The position numbers and the translations under genes are program-made. This document shows, piece after piece, positions 52,112 to 60,941 of a stretch of DNA of 64,000 bases (positions within the stretch are counted from its first letter, which is position 1; each line of letters begins with the position of its first letter). This DNA comes from an uncultured Clostridia bacterium (GTDB taxonomy: Bacteria; Bacillota; Clostridia; Christensenellales; CAAEEZ01): the NCBI GenBank assembly GCA_934365195.1, contig CAKRNA010000003.1, positions 124,001-188,000 of the forward strand, in the 5' to 3' direction. The notes under the pieces were generated by a model. The model made no database searches. It saw only the letters and a list, made by a program, of their open reading frames with translations, and was not told where the DNA came from.

Positions 52112-53677
52112 TTACTTAGAATATTTTCTTTGGATTGTTCTAATGTTTTTGAATATTTTTCTATTTGCCTTGTAGATTTTGCTGTATACGTCCTCGTAAA
52201 TTGCATCGTACAACTTATGGTTTTCCATATTAGGTACGTACTCTTCTTTTACGTGCGACATAGCGGTGACAGCCTCTTTAAGACTCTTGAACTCGCCAAC
52301 GCCCGTAAACGACGCCATAGCAGCGCCAAGAGCGGAAGTCTCGTAAGTTTGAACCTTTTGTACCGAAACGCCTAGTAAGTCCGCCATAATTTGACAAACA
52401 GCCCTAGAAGACGCTCCGCCACCGGATATCATCACCCTCTTGATTTTGTAATCCGCACGCTTTTCCATATTTTTCATACCGTTGTAAAGCGCAAAGCCGA
52501 TACCCTCTACGATAGCCCTATAAATATGTATTCTAGTGTGGCAATCGCTAAAACCTATCATGCTACCCTTTGCCTCAGGCACGTGCACGCCGGCAGTCCA
52601 GTAAGGTTGAAGCACTAAGCCGTCGCAACCAACCGGAATTTCCAGCATTTTTTGGTCTAGAAGTTTTTCAGCGATAGTTCCTTGCTTTTCAGCCTCGTCA
52701 ACCTCGATTTGACCGAATTGATTTTTGAACCAACTTATCATCCAGTATCCTCTAAAGATAAGCACCTCAGGGATATACTTTCCGTAGTAAATAGACGGGT
52801 AAGCAGGAAGATAAGGCATAGGCTCTATGTACTTATCGGTGGTAATCTCGATAGTTGCGGCAGTTCCCAAACTGATTGCGGCAACGTCGTTACCCTCGCA
52901 ACCGACAGCCAAGGTTTCGCACGCCTTGTCCGCTCCGCTTGCGATAATCGGTAAGCCTTCCTTTAATCCGGTAAGCCCCGCAATCTCTGTGTTTATTCTT
53001 GCCATAAGTTCACACGGCTTGAATAATTTTTGGCACATTTTATCTTTTTTTGCCTCGAATATGCACGAGGTTACGGTGTGGTCGCCTTGCCAAGAACTAT
53101 TTTTGTAATCAAACGGAACGTGACCTACTTGAGCGGTAGTTGCGTCCATAAGTTCGCCCGTTAATCTGTAATGCAAATAGGTTGATAGCATAACGAGTTT
53201 TTCGGTTTTTTCCCAAACCTCAGGCTCGTATTTTGCCACCCAGTTACATTTTGTTGCAGCGTATTGACTTGCCGCCATATCAAGCATACCAACAAGTTGG
53301 TACAACTTTTTCATTGATTTTGGCAAGCACTCCTCAGGGTGATTTACTACCCTTTGATCAAGGTACAATATCATAGGTCTTAGCGGTTTGTTATCCTTGT
53401 CTAAAAAGATTATGGAATCACGGAAGGTATCGATACTCATAGCCACGATATCGTTCCAAAGTTCCCCCGCCTTTTCTTTACACAGGTTGGAAACCTCTTT
53501 AAATTTTTCCCAGTAAAACTCAGGGTTTTGCTCGGCATACCCCGTCTTAGTCGAAAAGTAAGGCTCTTCAAACTCCAGTTTTACTTTACATCTGGTTTCA
53601 CCCGTTTTGTCGAATAGAATCGCCCTGACACTTTGCGTGCCATAGTCGAAACTAATCGCTAATGGACCGTATTTCAT
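52112..53677 (-). CDS. FGGY-family carbohydrate kinase
   Basis: 521 residues. ATP phosphate motif ISFDYGTQSVRAILFD (about 8-23) and the second family site MISGGGASSRAVCQIMADLLG (split here as MISGGGASSR and QIMADLLG, about 420-440) are clear; LGTAATIEIT is the phosphate-2 loop. FGGY kinases phosphorylate sugars or polyols such as xylulose, ribulose, glycerol or erythritol. Substrate is not readable here. The gene lies 33 bases after an alkylglycerone-phosphate-synthase-like flavoenzyme, so it may act on a glycerol- or dihydroxyacetone-like compound (inference). Confidence 0.88.
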   Translation of the reverse strand: MKYGPLAISFDYGTQSVRAILFDKTGETRCKVKLEFEEPYFSTKTGYAEQNPEFYWEKFKEVSNLCKEKAGELWNDIVAMSIDTFRDSIIFLDKDNKPLRPMILYLDQRVVNHPEECLPKSMKKLYQLVGMLDMAASQYAATKCNWVAKYEPEVWEKTEKLVMLSTYLHYRLTGELMDATTAQVGHVPFDYKNSSWQGDHTVTSCIFEAKKDKMCQKLFKPCELMARINTEIAGLTGLKEGLPIIASGADKACETLAVGCEGNDVAAISLGTAATIEITTDKYIEPMPYLPAYPSIYYGKYIPEVLIFRGYWMISWFKNQFGQIEVDEAEKQGTIAEKLLDQKMLEIPVGCDGLVLQPYWTAGVHVPEAKGSMIGFSDCHTRIHIYRAIVEGIGFALYNGMKNMEKRADYKIKRVMISGGGASSRAVCQIMADLLGVSVQKVQTYETSALGAAMASFTGVGEFKSLKEAVTAMSHVKEEYVPNMENHKLYDAIYEDVYSKIYKANRKIFKNIRTIQRKYSK

Positions 53678-53710
53678 AATTTTCTCCTAATTCCCCTTTT
53701 ATCGATTTTA

Positions 53711-55480
53711 TTACTTATCTAGCCACAACGTTCCACCCGGATTTAGAATATCGTTTGGATCGAAATGTTGTTTTAACGCTCTTAAAATATCCATTTGAAC
53801 TTCGCCAAGCGACTCTGCGTTGTATTTTGCAAACAACTTGCCGATACCGTGGTGGTGCGACATTGAAGCGCCGGACTCTTGGATTGCTTGAAGAACGCCG
53901 CTGTGGAATTCTTGGAAGTCTTTTAGGTTAAGTGCTTTTTGCATCCAAATGAAGTACAAGTTAGCGCCGTTTAAGTAAGGGTGCGAAATGTGAGTGGTAC
54001 ATACGGTGTTCGGATGAGATTTAACAAACTTTCTTACGTATTGATGAACGTGGTGTAAGTTATCCCAGTTTACAGCGCACTCCAAAGTATCGATAATTAC
54101 GCCGTAGTCTTGGAAGTTATCTCTTAGGTACGGATCGCTAAATCTACCTGCAGACCACATATCTACTATCATCTTGTCGGTAACGCTACGAAGTGGCAAC
54201 GAAATACCGCCGTTTAATTTAGCGTACTTTCTAACGGTTTTGATAGCGGCTTGTTGATATTGACTAGCGCCGTCGGTAAAGCCTACCATAAAGCACATTT
54301 TTCCTAGTTCTAGTCCCTTAGCCTTTATATATGCCTTGAACCAGCCTTTGTTTGCAAGACCGTACATATTCATACCTAGTTCGGTTTCCTCAGCATCAGA
54401 GATACGGAAGATAGAAGGAACGCCGCCCTCTGCTTGCATTACTTGACGCATACAATTTACGCCCTCTTCCCAAGTCTTGAAGAAGTAGAAGAACGGAAGG
54501 TGCTTTTCGCTTAGTCTGTGTAATTTTAACTCAACTTCGGTAAGAATACCGTAAGCGCCCTCGTTACCCATCATAAGTTGGTTGATATCCGGACCTGTTG
54601 CCTTTCTAAAAGTTCTCTCGGTGGTGAAGTTACCAACAGGGGTTACGTAAGTTTGGCTAAGTACCAAGTCCTCGATCTTGCCATAGTAAGCAGAGTTTTG
54701 TCCTGCGCCTCTGGTTACTACCCATCCGCCTACGGTTGAATACTCGAAAGATTGTGGGAAGTGTCCGAAGGTGTAAGCCTCGTGAGTTTCAAAGTTTTCA
54801 GGGTTGTTTAGGTATTTTTCAAGGTCAGTACCAAACAAGCCCGGTTGAACGGTAAGAGTAAGGTCAACCGGATTGAACTTCAAAATCTTGTTAAACCTCT
54901 TACGCATATCAAGAGTAACGTTTCTCTTTACCATAGGCTCTACACCACGGGTAACAGAAGAACCGCCGCTATAAATATAGATAGCGATTTTCTTTTCGTT
55001 ACAATATTTTACGATTTTCTCTATTTCTTTTTGGCTGCCCGGATATAACACTAAATCAGGAACGTTTTCTGCAATGCCGTCACGAAGCCTAATAAGGTCA
55101 ATCATAGTTTGACCGTAAGCAACGTCTAACCTTGCGTACTTATCGCTAGTGCCGTTTCCTTCCACAAAGTTAAGCAAGTCCTTAATCTCGTCTTTGGTCA
55201 AAGCGCAAGTATCTTCAAACTCAACCTTGCCGTCGCCAAAGTTTTTGTGCTCTTTGCAGTACTTCTCGTCAAAGTCCAAAACTTTTGACAAGTAATCGAA
55301 CATACCTTGACTAGGTACTTTAAATTCTTTTTGATTGCCCCATTTAAATATAGCACGGTACGAACCTTCCGGAGATTCTTTCATATACCAGTCCAAATTT
55401 ACGCCGTTGGTGTAAGTTCTAGGATGTCCTGCGATAGGATCATCAACTGTTCTCCAAGGTCTTTCAGGATAGTTTGCCAT
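53711..55480 (-). CDS. FAD-binding oxidase resembling alkylglycerone-phosphate synthase
   Basis: 589 residues, soluble. A VAO-type FAD domain is centred on YPGSQKEIEKIVKYC (about 146-160) and YSGGSSVTRG (170-179). The cap domain follows. His542-His543-His544-Gly-Ile-Gly-Lys matches the triple-His active-site motif of alkyl-DHAP synthase, which plain glycolate or lactate oxidases lack; the arginine expected near IFRISDAEE is also there. AGPS swaps the acyl group of acyl-DHAP for a fatty alcohol to make ether lipids. Bacterial homologues are poorly characterised, so another 2-hydroxyacid or sugar acid substrate remains possible. The FGGY kinase is its operon partner. Confidence 0.82.
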   Translation of the reverse strand: MANYPERPWRTVDDPIAGHPRTYTNGVNLDWYMKESPEGSYRAIFKWGNQKEFKVPSQGMFDYLSKVLDFDEKYCKEHKNFGDGKVEFEDTCALTKDEIKDLLNFVEGNGTSDKYARLDVAYGQTMIDLIRLRDGIAENVPDLVLYPGSQKEIEKIVKYCNEKKIAIYIYSGGSSVTRGVEPMVKRNVTLDMRKRFNKILKFNPVDLTLTVQPGLFGTDLEKYLNNPENFETHEAYTFGHFPQSFEYSTVGGWVVTRGAGQNSAYYGKIEDLVLSQTYVTPVGNFTTERTFRKATGPDINQLMMGNEGAYGILTEVELKLHRLSEKHLPFFYFFKTWEEGVNCMRQVMQAEGGVPSIFRISDAEETELGMNMYGLANKGWFKAYIKAKGLELGKMCFMVGFTDGASQYQQAAIKTVRKYAKLNGGISLPLRSVTDKMIVDMWSAGRFSDPYLRDNFQDYGVIIDTLECAVNWDNLHHVHQYVRKFVKSHPNTVCTTHISHPYLNGANLYFIWMQKALNLKDFQEFHSGVLQAIQESGASMSHHHGIGKLFAKYNAESLGEVQMDILRALKQHFDPNDILNPGGTLWLDK

Positions 55481-55541
55481 AATATAATCCTCCTAAGAAA
55501 AGTATTTCTACTTTTAATTTAATTTTCTACTCAATAATTTA

Positions 55542-55569
55542 ATTTTACCAAATATTTTTTCAATGTCAA
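55542..55569 (-). promoter_or_regulatory. Promoter of the flavoprotein-kinase operon
   Basis: On the minus strand TTGACA (55564-55569), 16 bases, TAAAAT (55542-55547). Just upstream of the -35, 55576-55590 holds overlapping small inverted repeats (GTCG...CGAC and GGTC...GACC), a possible operator. Confidence 0.65.
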
Positions 55570-55693
55570 TACCCTGTCGGTCATTCGACCAAATAAAAAT
55601 CAATTTTTTCATAAATTCGCTACTTTTATTATGAAAAATTAGAAAATTGACCTTAAAAACACCTCTTTTTTGGCGTAAAAACTCACTAAATAT

Positions 55694-55718
55694 AAAAAAA
55701 GCCCTAATTAGCGGGCTT
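55694..55718 (-). terminator. Terminator of the aromatic operon
   Basis: On the minus strand AAGCCC and GGGCTT flank GCTAATTA and are followed by a T run. It lies about 190 bases after the aroQ stop; 55719-55908 between is T-rich with no gene. Confidence 0.8.
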
Positions 55719-55908
55719 ATTTTTACTTTTTAAATTTTTTATTAAATAATTATATTACATTATATTGACAACAAAATTCGACTTTTTTGTAGTTTATAAT
55801 TTTAAAAGCAGCAATCTTTTGTTTTTTTTATCGTTTACCGCTTTCTATATAGTAGTTTGCTATTTTTGGTTTCCTTTCTTAAAACTTTTAATCTTAGCCG
55901 CCTTCTAT

Positions 55909-56334
55909 TTAGTCGTTTACGAAAAAGTCTACTGCTTCAATGTATCCTTGAAAGCCCTTGCCCACTATGGTTTTTGCGCTAACGATGGAAATATAGGACT
56001 TGCGCCTAAAATCTTCTCTACTGTTTACGTCGGTTAGGTGCACCTCCACGGTTTTTATCCCCACCGATTTTAGTGCGTCGAGAATTGCTATGGACGTGTG
56101 AGTGTAAGCCCCTGCGTTGATAATAATTCCGTCGTACACATTGTACGCTTGCTGAATTTTTTCAACTATAGCGCCCTCGTAATTAGACTGAAAAAAGTCC
56201 ACCTCCACTTTGCCCTTAGCGTACTCCGTTACCATATTCTCTAAGTCTTTTAGCGTTTTACTGCCGTACAAATTCGGCTCTCTTACGCCTAGCATATTTA
56301 GGTTTACGCCGTTAATTACCAAGATTTTTTTCAT
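55909..56334 (-). CDS. aroQ: 3-dehydroquinate dehydratase, type II
   Basis: 141 residues, the dodecameric type II enzyme. ILVINGVNLNMLGVREPNLYG (start) contains the Asn-Leu-Asn-x-Leu-Gly site and catalytic Tyr of EPNLYG; INAGAYTHTSIAI (about 75-87) and VEVHLTDVNSREDFR (about 97-111) are typical. It removes water from 3-dehydroquinate. The start overlaps aroE-aroK by 23 bases. It is the last gene of the operon, supplying step three between aroB and aroE. Confidence 0.96.
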   Translation of the reverse strand: MKKILVINGVNLNMLGVREPNLYGSKTLKDLENMVTEYAKGKVEVDFFQSNYEGAIVEKIQQAYNVYDGIIINAGAYTHTSIAILDALKSVGIKTVEVHLTDVNSREDFRRKSYISIVSAKTIVGKGFQGYIEAVDFFVND

Positions 56335-57535
56335 ACTGATTTATTACCCCCTTTGCCACGTCTTTTACGTCACCGTCGTTTTTTACCACGATATCGGCGT
56401 ACTTTTCATAAAGCGGCTTTCTTTCTTTGTAGAGTTTTTCAACCCCCACTTTAACAGATAGCGGTCTACCTGCCGTTTCCAACTTGTCAAGTTCCCTTTC
56501 AAGATAAACCACGATGCCGTTGCGCTTTAAGAAAAGCATATTTTCCTCTTTTTTTACAATTCCGCCGCCAGCCGAAACCACCAAACCTCCGTCTATTACG
56601 CTTTTTGCAATTTCGCTTTCCCTATCTCTAAAATACTTTTCGCCGTAATTATCGATATCGTGCTCGGGCGTTACGCCGTAAACTTTTTCGTATTCTTGGT
56701 CAAGGTCTACAAACTTTTTACCCGTTAGCCTTGCCACCTCTTTTCCTATTACGCTTTTACCCGACGACGGCATACCTATAAATACTATATTAGCAAATTC
56801 CCCTTTTAATTCAAGGAAAATTTTGTCGATTAAAGAGTAATCCACCGCTTTTTCGTAGAAAATGCTAATGGACTTTATCGCTTGGGCTACCAGCATATAC
56901 AGTCCGCCCTCGGCTTTTATCCCAAGGTTTTTAGCGAATAACACGAGGTTTGTGTTTAGCGGATTGTACACAACGTCCGCAAGCCCTTTTACACTTTCCC
57001 ATTTAGTTAGGTCAATAGGCGAGTTGTTAACGCTAGGATACATACCGACGGGAGTCGTGTTTATTACGTAATCGGCAGGATAATTATAGCAATTTCGGTA
57101 GTTTATTTCGCCCTTCCTACTTACCTTAAACACTTCTTTTGCGCCAAGTTTTTTGCTTACGTAATATGCGGTGTTCGAAGTACCGCCCGTGCCAAGAATT
57201 GCCACCGTCTTTCCCGTTAAGTCCACGCCGATACGCTTAATTAGTAGTTCCAGCCCGAAAGCGTCGGTATTATAGCCTATCCTTTTGCCGTTTTTGGTGG
57301 TGACGGTGTTTACAGCGCCTATCTCTTTTGCCGTTTCGTCCATCTCGTCAAGGTATTTCATAATCTCTTGCTTGTAAGGTATCGTCACGTTAAAGTCGGT
57401 AAGAACGCCGCTTGTTATCACGCTTTCGATTTCGTCCTTTTCTACTTCGGTAAGGCTGTAGTTTAGCCCCACTTTTTCGTAAATGATTTTGGACAAAGAA
57501 TGCGTTAATTTTTCACCTAATAATCCGTGTATCAT
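56312..57535 (-). CDS. aroE-aroK: Fused shikimate dehydrogenase-shikimate kinase
   Basis: 407 residues with two catalytic domains. Residues 1-245 are AroE: SLSKIIYE after HS, catalytic Lys55 in NVTIPYKQE, Asp91 in YNTDAFG, and the NADP loop LGTGGTSNTA (114-123). Residues about 246-407 are shikimate kinase: P-loop GMPSSGKS (254-261), LDQEYEK with substrate Asp, RDRESEIAK and SAGGGIVKK. The protein covers two consecutive steps (dehydroshikimate to shikimate-3-phosphate). There is no frameshift or internal SD that would split it. It overlaps pheA by 4 and aroQ by 23 bases. Confidence 0.95.
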   Translation of the reverse strand: MIHGLLGEKLTHSLSKIIYEKVGLNYSLTEVEKDEIESVITSGVLTDFNVTIPYKQEIMKYLDEMDETAKEIGAVNTVTTKNGKRIGYNTDAFGLELLIKRIGVDLTGKTVAILGTGGTSNTAYYVSKKLGAKEVFKVSRKGEINYRNCYNYPADYVINTTPVGMYPSVNNSPIDLTKWESVKGLADVVYNPLNTNLVLFAKNLGIKAEGGLYMLVAQAIKSISIFYEKAVDYSLIDKIFLELKGEFANIVFIGMPSSGKSVIGKEVARLTGKKFVDLDQEYEKVYGVTPEHDIDNYGEKYFRDRESEIAKSVIDGGLVVSAGGGIVKKEENMLFLKRNGIVVYLERELDKLETAGRPLSVKVGVEKLYKERKPLYEKYADIVVKNDGDVKDVAKGVINQYEKNLGN

Positions 57536-58671
57536 ATCTCTTTATAACTGCCTAGGAACACAAAGTCCTTGTTGCTACTGTCCAGTTCTCCGATAAGGTT
57601 AAGCACCTCTTTTTTCTCGATTTTAGCCTCTACGTCAAAGTAGAAGGAAAATTCGAAGGAAGAATTTAGTATCGGTCTACTTTCTAGTTTCGTTAGGTTT
57701 AGCCCCAAAATAGAAAATTTGTTTAGCGTTTTGTTTAGGCTACCTGCCTCGTGAGGCAAGTTGCACATAATACTGATTTTGTTGTTATCCTCGAATATTC
57801 TTAGATTTTTGCTTATCACGATAAACCTTGTAAAGTTTTGGTCGTTGTCTTGGATATTATCGCAAAGTACGTCAAGGTCGTAAATGCCGGCGCACTCTCT
57901 ACTACTTATGCAAGCCACGTCACGCCTGTTCGTTTCGCTTATCATTTTAGCGCCGACAGCCGTATTCGAGCACACCATTAGTTTCACGCCATCCAAAGTT
58001 TTTAAAAACTTTTCGCATTGACCTATCGCTTGCTCGTGCGAGAACACCTCTTTTACGTCCTCTAACTTAACGCCCTTTGGTGCAAGCAAGCAATGTTTTA
58101 CGTGTAGTTTCACCGCCCTTACAATGTAGAACTTGTGCTCTCTCATAAGGTCGTAAACCTTGGTAACGCTGCCCACACTACTGTTTTCGATAGGCAAAAT
58201 ACCGTACTCGCAAAGCCCCTTTTCCACCGCAGAAAACACAGCGTCAAAGTCCTTGAAAAAAACTGTCTTTGGCAATTTGAAAAGTTTGTCGGTGGCAATG
58301 GACGAATACGAGCCCGCTATTCCTTGAACGGCAACGGTGGCTGAATCGGGAAACTTCTTTATTCCGCTAAGTATTTGCTCCTCAACCGCCATTCTTACGG
58401 GACTGGTTACGCCTATCCTACGCCATTGATAAGCCTTGCTCGTGTCCATAAGCGTGGTGTAAAGTTCCTTGCCGTAGATTTTGATATCGGACGGCATTTC
58501 GTCGGTTACACGCAAAATGATTTCCTTTTCCCTAAGCGTGTTTTCAGCGCCAAGATTGTGCTCCGATTTGTACTTTGCCACCTCGTCAACGACTTTCATT
58601 CTTTTTACGAAAAGCCTTGCTATCCCGTCGTCTATTTCGTCTATTTCCTTTCTTAAATCCTTTATATCCAT
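57532..58671 (-). CDS. pheA: Bifunctional chorismate mutase/prephenate dehydratase
   Basis: 379 residues, the P-protein. The AroQ-type chorismate mutase is residues about 1-85 (LRKEIDEIDDGIARLFVKRM, then KSEHNLGAENTLREKEI). The prephenate dehydratase is about 105-285, with VAVQGIAGSYSSIA and the TRF catalytic motif in NDQNFTRFIVIS. A C-terminal ACT domain (about 298-379) keeps LTKLESRPI, the Phe-binding ESRP segment, implying feedback inhibition by Phe. It commits chorismate to phenylpyruvate. One base separates it from aroC. Confidence 0.96.
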   Translation of the reverse strand: MDIKDLRKEIDEIDDGIARLFVKRMKVVDEVAKYKSEHNLGAENTLREKEIILRVTDEMPSDIKIYGKELYTTLMDTSKAYQWRRIGVTSPVRMAVEEQILSGIKKFPDSATVAVQGIAGSYSSIATDKLFKLPKTVFFKDFDAVFSAVEKGLCEYGILPIENSSVGSVTKVYDLMREHKFYIVRAVKLHVKHCLLAPKGVKLEDVKEVFSHEQAIGQCEKFLKTLDGVKLMVCSNTAVGAKMISETNRRDVACISSRECAGIYDLDVLCDNIQDNDQNFTRFIVISKNLRIFEDNNKISIMCNLPHEAGSLNKTLNKFSILGLNLTKLESRPILNSSFEFSFYFDVEAKIEKKEVLNLIGELDSSNKDFVFLGSYKEI

Positions 58672-58672
58672 T

Positions 58673-59728
58673 CTATTCTCCTATTAGGTCAAGTAGGGCA
58701 AGACACACGCACGCCTCAACGGGTGCTACCGCTCTTGGCACTATGCACACGTCGTGCCTACCTTTGATTTCTATGGTTACGTTTTCTTTTGTTTTAAGGT
58801 TTACGCTACGTTGCGCCTTTCTAATTGACGGGGTTGGCTTTAAAGTTACCCTTACCAAAATATCCTCGCCCGTCGTAATTCCGCCAAGCAAACCGCCGTT
58901 ATTATTAGAGTAAGTTCTCACCTTGCCTTCCTCGTAATAGTACTCGTCGTTTACCTCGCTTGCCTTAGCCTCTGCAAAGCCTTTACCCAGCCCGAATTCC
59001 ACCGATTTTACCGCAGGGACGCCAAAAAGCACGCCTGCAATCTTACTCTCCACGCCGTCAAATAGCGCTCCGCCTAAGCCGCCTTTTACGCCCTTTACAA
59101 CGCACTCGATTTCTCCGCCTACGCTGTCCTCGTTTTTCCCGGTTTCCTCTATTAACTTTACTATTTTCTCTTTATTGCTTAATAGCGCAATATCCTCGCC
59201 GTGCGCCTTTTCTATCTCCTCTTTGCTTACGCCGTCAAGATAGGATTTTGCACTAACGTTACCTATTTTACTTACGTACGCCCCAACGTACACGCCTTTT
59301 TCTTCCAGCACTTGCTTAGCGATACCGCCCGCAATACATAGCGGCGCTGTCATACGTCCGCTGAACGCCCCGCCGCCTTTTACGTCGTAATCTATGCCGT
59401 ATTTAAGTTTTGCAGGATAGTCTGCGTGTGAGGGACGAGGGATATATTGAAGATTGTCGTAATCGTTGCTTCTTACGTTTGTATTTTTAATCACCCCCGT
59501 CACTTCGCCCGTGATTACGCCCTTTTCTATCCCCTTTTCAAACTCTACTTCGTCGGGTTCTATTCGCCTAGTACTCCAAGGGCTACTTACTGCCTTGCGC
59601 CTATCGACGAATGCTTGTAACTTGTTTTCGTCAACCTTAAAGCCAACGGGCAAGCCGCTTACCGTTACGCCGATTTTATCTGCGTGCGACGAGCCGAAAA
59701 TATCCACTTTAATATTATCGAATATCAT
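58673..59728 (-). CDS. aroC: Chorismate synthase
   Basis: 351 residues, usual length. FGSSHADKIGVTVSGLPVG (about 11-29) holds the first catalytic His; RPSHADYPAKLKYGIDYD (about 99-116) the FMN-site stretch; GGRMTAP-like FSGRMTAPLCIAGGIAK follows. It converts EPSP to chorismate with reduced FMN. The ATG lies 14 bases inside the 3' end of aroA. Confidence 0.96.
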   Translation of the reverse strand: MIFDNIKVDIFGSSHADKIGVTVSGLPVGFKVDENKLQAFVDRRKAVSSPWSTRRIEPDEVEFEKGIEKGVITGEVTGVIKNTNVRSNDYDNLQYIPRPSHADYPAKLKYGIDYDVKGGGAFSGRMTAPLCIAGGIAKQVLEEKGVYVGAYVSKIGNVSAKSYLDGVSKEEIEKAHGEDIALLSNKEKIVKLIEETGKNEDSVGGEIECVVKGVKGGLGGALFDGVESKIAGVLFGVPAVKSVEFGLGKGFAEAKASEVNDEYYYEEGKVRTYSNNNGGLLGGITTGEDILVRVTLKPTPSIRKAQRSVNLKTKENVTIEIKGRHDVCIVPRAVAPVEACVCLALLDLIGE

Positions 59729-60941
59729 AACGCCCTCCTATTACCTCAAAATCATTTAAAAAATCAGGTTGCGACTTGTCCATACATTCCACACCGTTTA
59801 CTACGCCTCCGCTACCGCAAAGCAGTACGATGCTACTTATTGCGATTCGGTGGTCGTTTTTGCCGTCAAGTTCTGCCGTTTTAACTTCTCCGCCCTCTAT
59901 GGTCAAAGCGTCGTTATAGTAATTGTTTTTTATCCCCGCTTTATCCAAAAACTCCATAATGGAACTTAGCCTGTCGCTTTCCTTTATCCTCAGCCTATCC
60001 ACGCCTAATAGCGTGCTTTCACCCTCCGCATTTGCCATAAGTACAGCCAAGATAGGCGCAAGGTCAGGGCAATCTTTTACGGACACGCAAGCGCCTTTTA
60101 GCCTAGACTTTTTCGCCACGTATTCCCCGTCAAAAGTGATATCGCCGCCCATTTTTTTAATTATATCCACAAAGACTTTATCGCCTTGCGTAGAATCAGG
60201 GTTAAGCCCTCTTACCGCCACTTTTCCGTAAAGTAAGCCAAGCGCCAACGTAAACGCTGCGTTGCTCCAATCCCCCTCGCAAACTATCTGCCTCGGGCTA
60301 ATTAGTCCCGTTGGGTTTACCTTGTAGCCACTTACTTCTTGCCCGAATTTTTTAATATATTGTAGCGTGATATCCACGTACTCTTTCGAGGTTAAGTCCT
60401 TAACTTTCAGCGTGCTTTCTTTATCCATTAGGCAAAATGCGATTAGTAGCCCCGTTATAAATTGCGAACTTATGCTACCGTCGATTTCGTAATCCCCTGC
60501 CTCCATTTTCCCTGATACTGTAAGCGGCAAACTTTCGCTAGTAAACCTTACGCCTTTATTTTTCATAAGGTTTACGATAGGGTAAATCGGTCTTTTTTGC
60601 AGGCTCTTATTTCCGACAAACGTTGCCGTTATGCCTAGCGTAGACACTATAGGAAGCAAAAACCTAAGCGTAGAACCGCTTTCGCCAACGTCCAAAGTTA
60701 CGTTCGTGTTAGGCTGACTTATAGGTCTTACTTCAAAGCCGTTTTCCGTTTTTTTAATATCTGCGCCCAGCGTAATTAAACAACCCACGGTGTGCTCTAT
60801 ATCCTTGCCGTAATTATTGCATATTATCTCGGTTTCGCCCTTTGAAAAACTTGCCAAAATCAGCAGTCTATGAAGTACCGACTTCGAACTTAAAGCGGTA
60901 ACGGTACCGTCTATTAAACTTTTTTTAACGGTTAGGTTCAT
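59715..60941 (-). CDS. aroA: 3-phosphoshikimate 1-carboxyvinyltransferase (EPSP synthase)
   Basis: 408 residues, a little shorter than the about 427 norm. LSSKSVLHRLLILA (about 17-30) holds the substrate Lys, Ser and Arg; DVGESGSTLRFLLPI (about 84-98) is the PEP-site segment; KESDRLSSIMEFL (about 322-334) is present. The usual LRxRP motif reads LQKRPI. In the glyphosate region the GESGSTLRF form differs from the typical GNAGTxxR, a class II-like variation. It overlaps aroB by 4 and aroC by 14 bases. Confidence 0.95.
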   Translation of the reverse strand: MNLTVKKSLIDGTVTALSSKSVLHRLLILASFSKGETEIICNNYGKDIEHTVGCLITLGADIKKTENGFEVRPISQPNTNVTLDVGESGSTLRFLLPIVSTLGITATFVGNKSLQKRPIYPIVNLMKNKGVRFTSESLPLTVSGKMEAGDYEIDGSISSQFITGLLIAFCLMDKESTLKVKDLTSKEYVDITLQYIKKFGQEVSGYKVNPTGLISPRQIVCEGDWSNAAFTLALGLLYGKVAVRGLNPDSTQGDKVFVDIIKKMGGDITFDGEYVAKKSRLKGACVSVKDCPDLAPILAVLMANAEGESTLLGVDRLRIKESDRLSSIMEFLDKAGIKNNYYNDALTIEGGEVKTAELDGKNDHRIAISSIVLLCGSGGVVNGVECMDKSQPDFLNDFEVIGGRYDIR

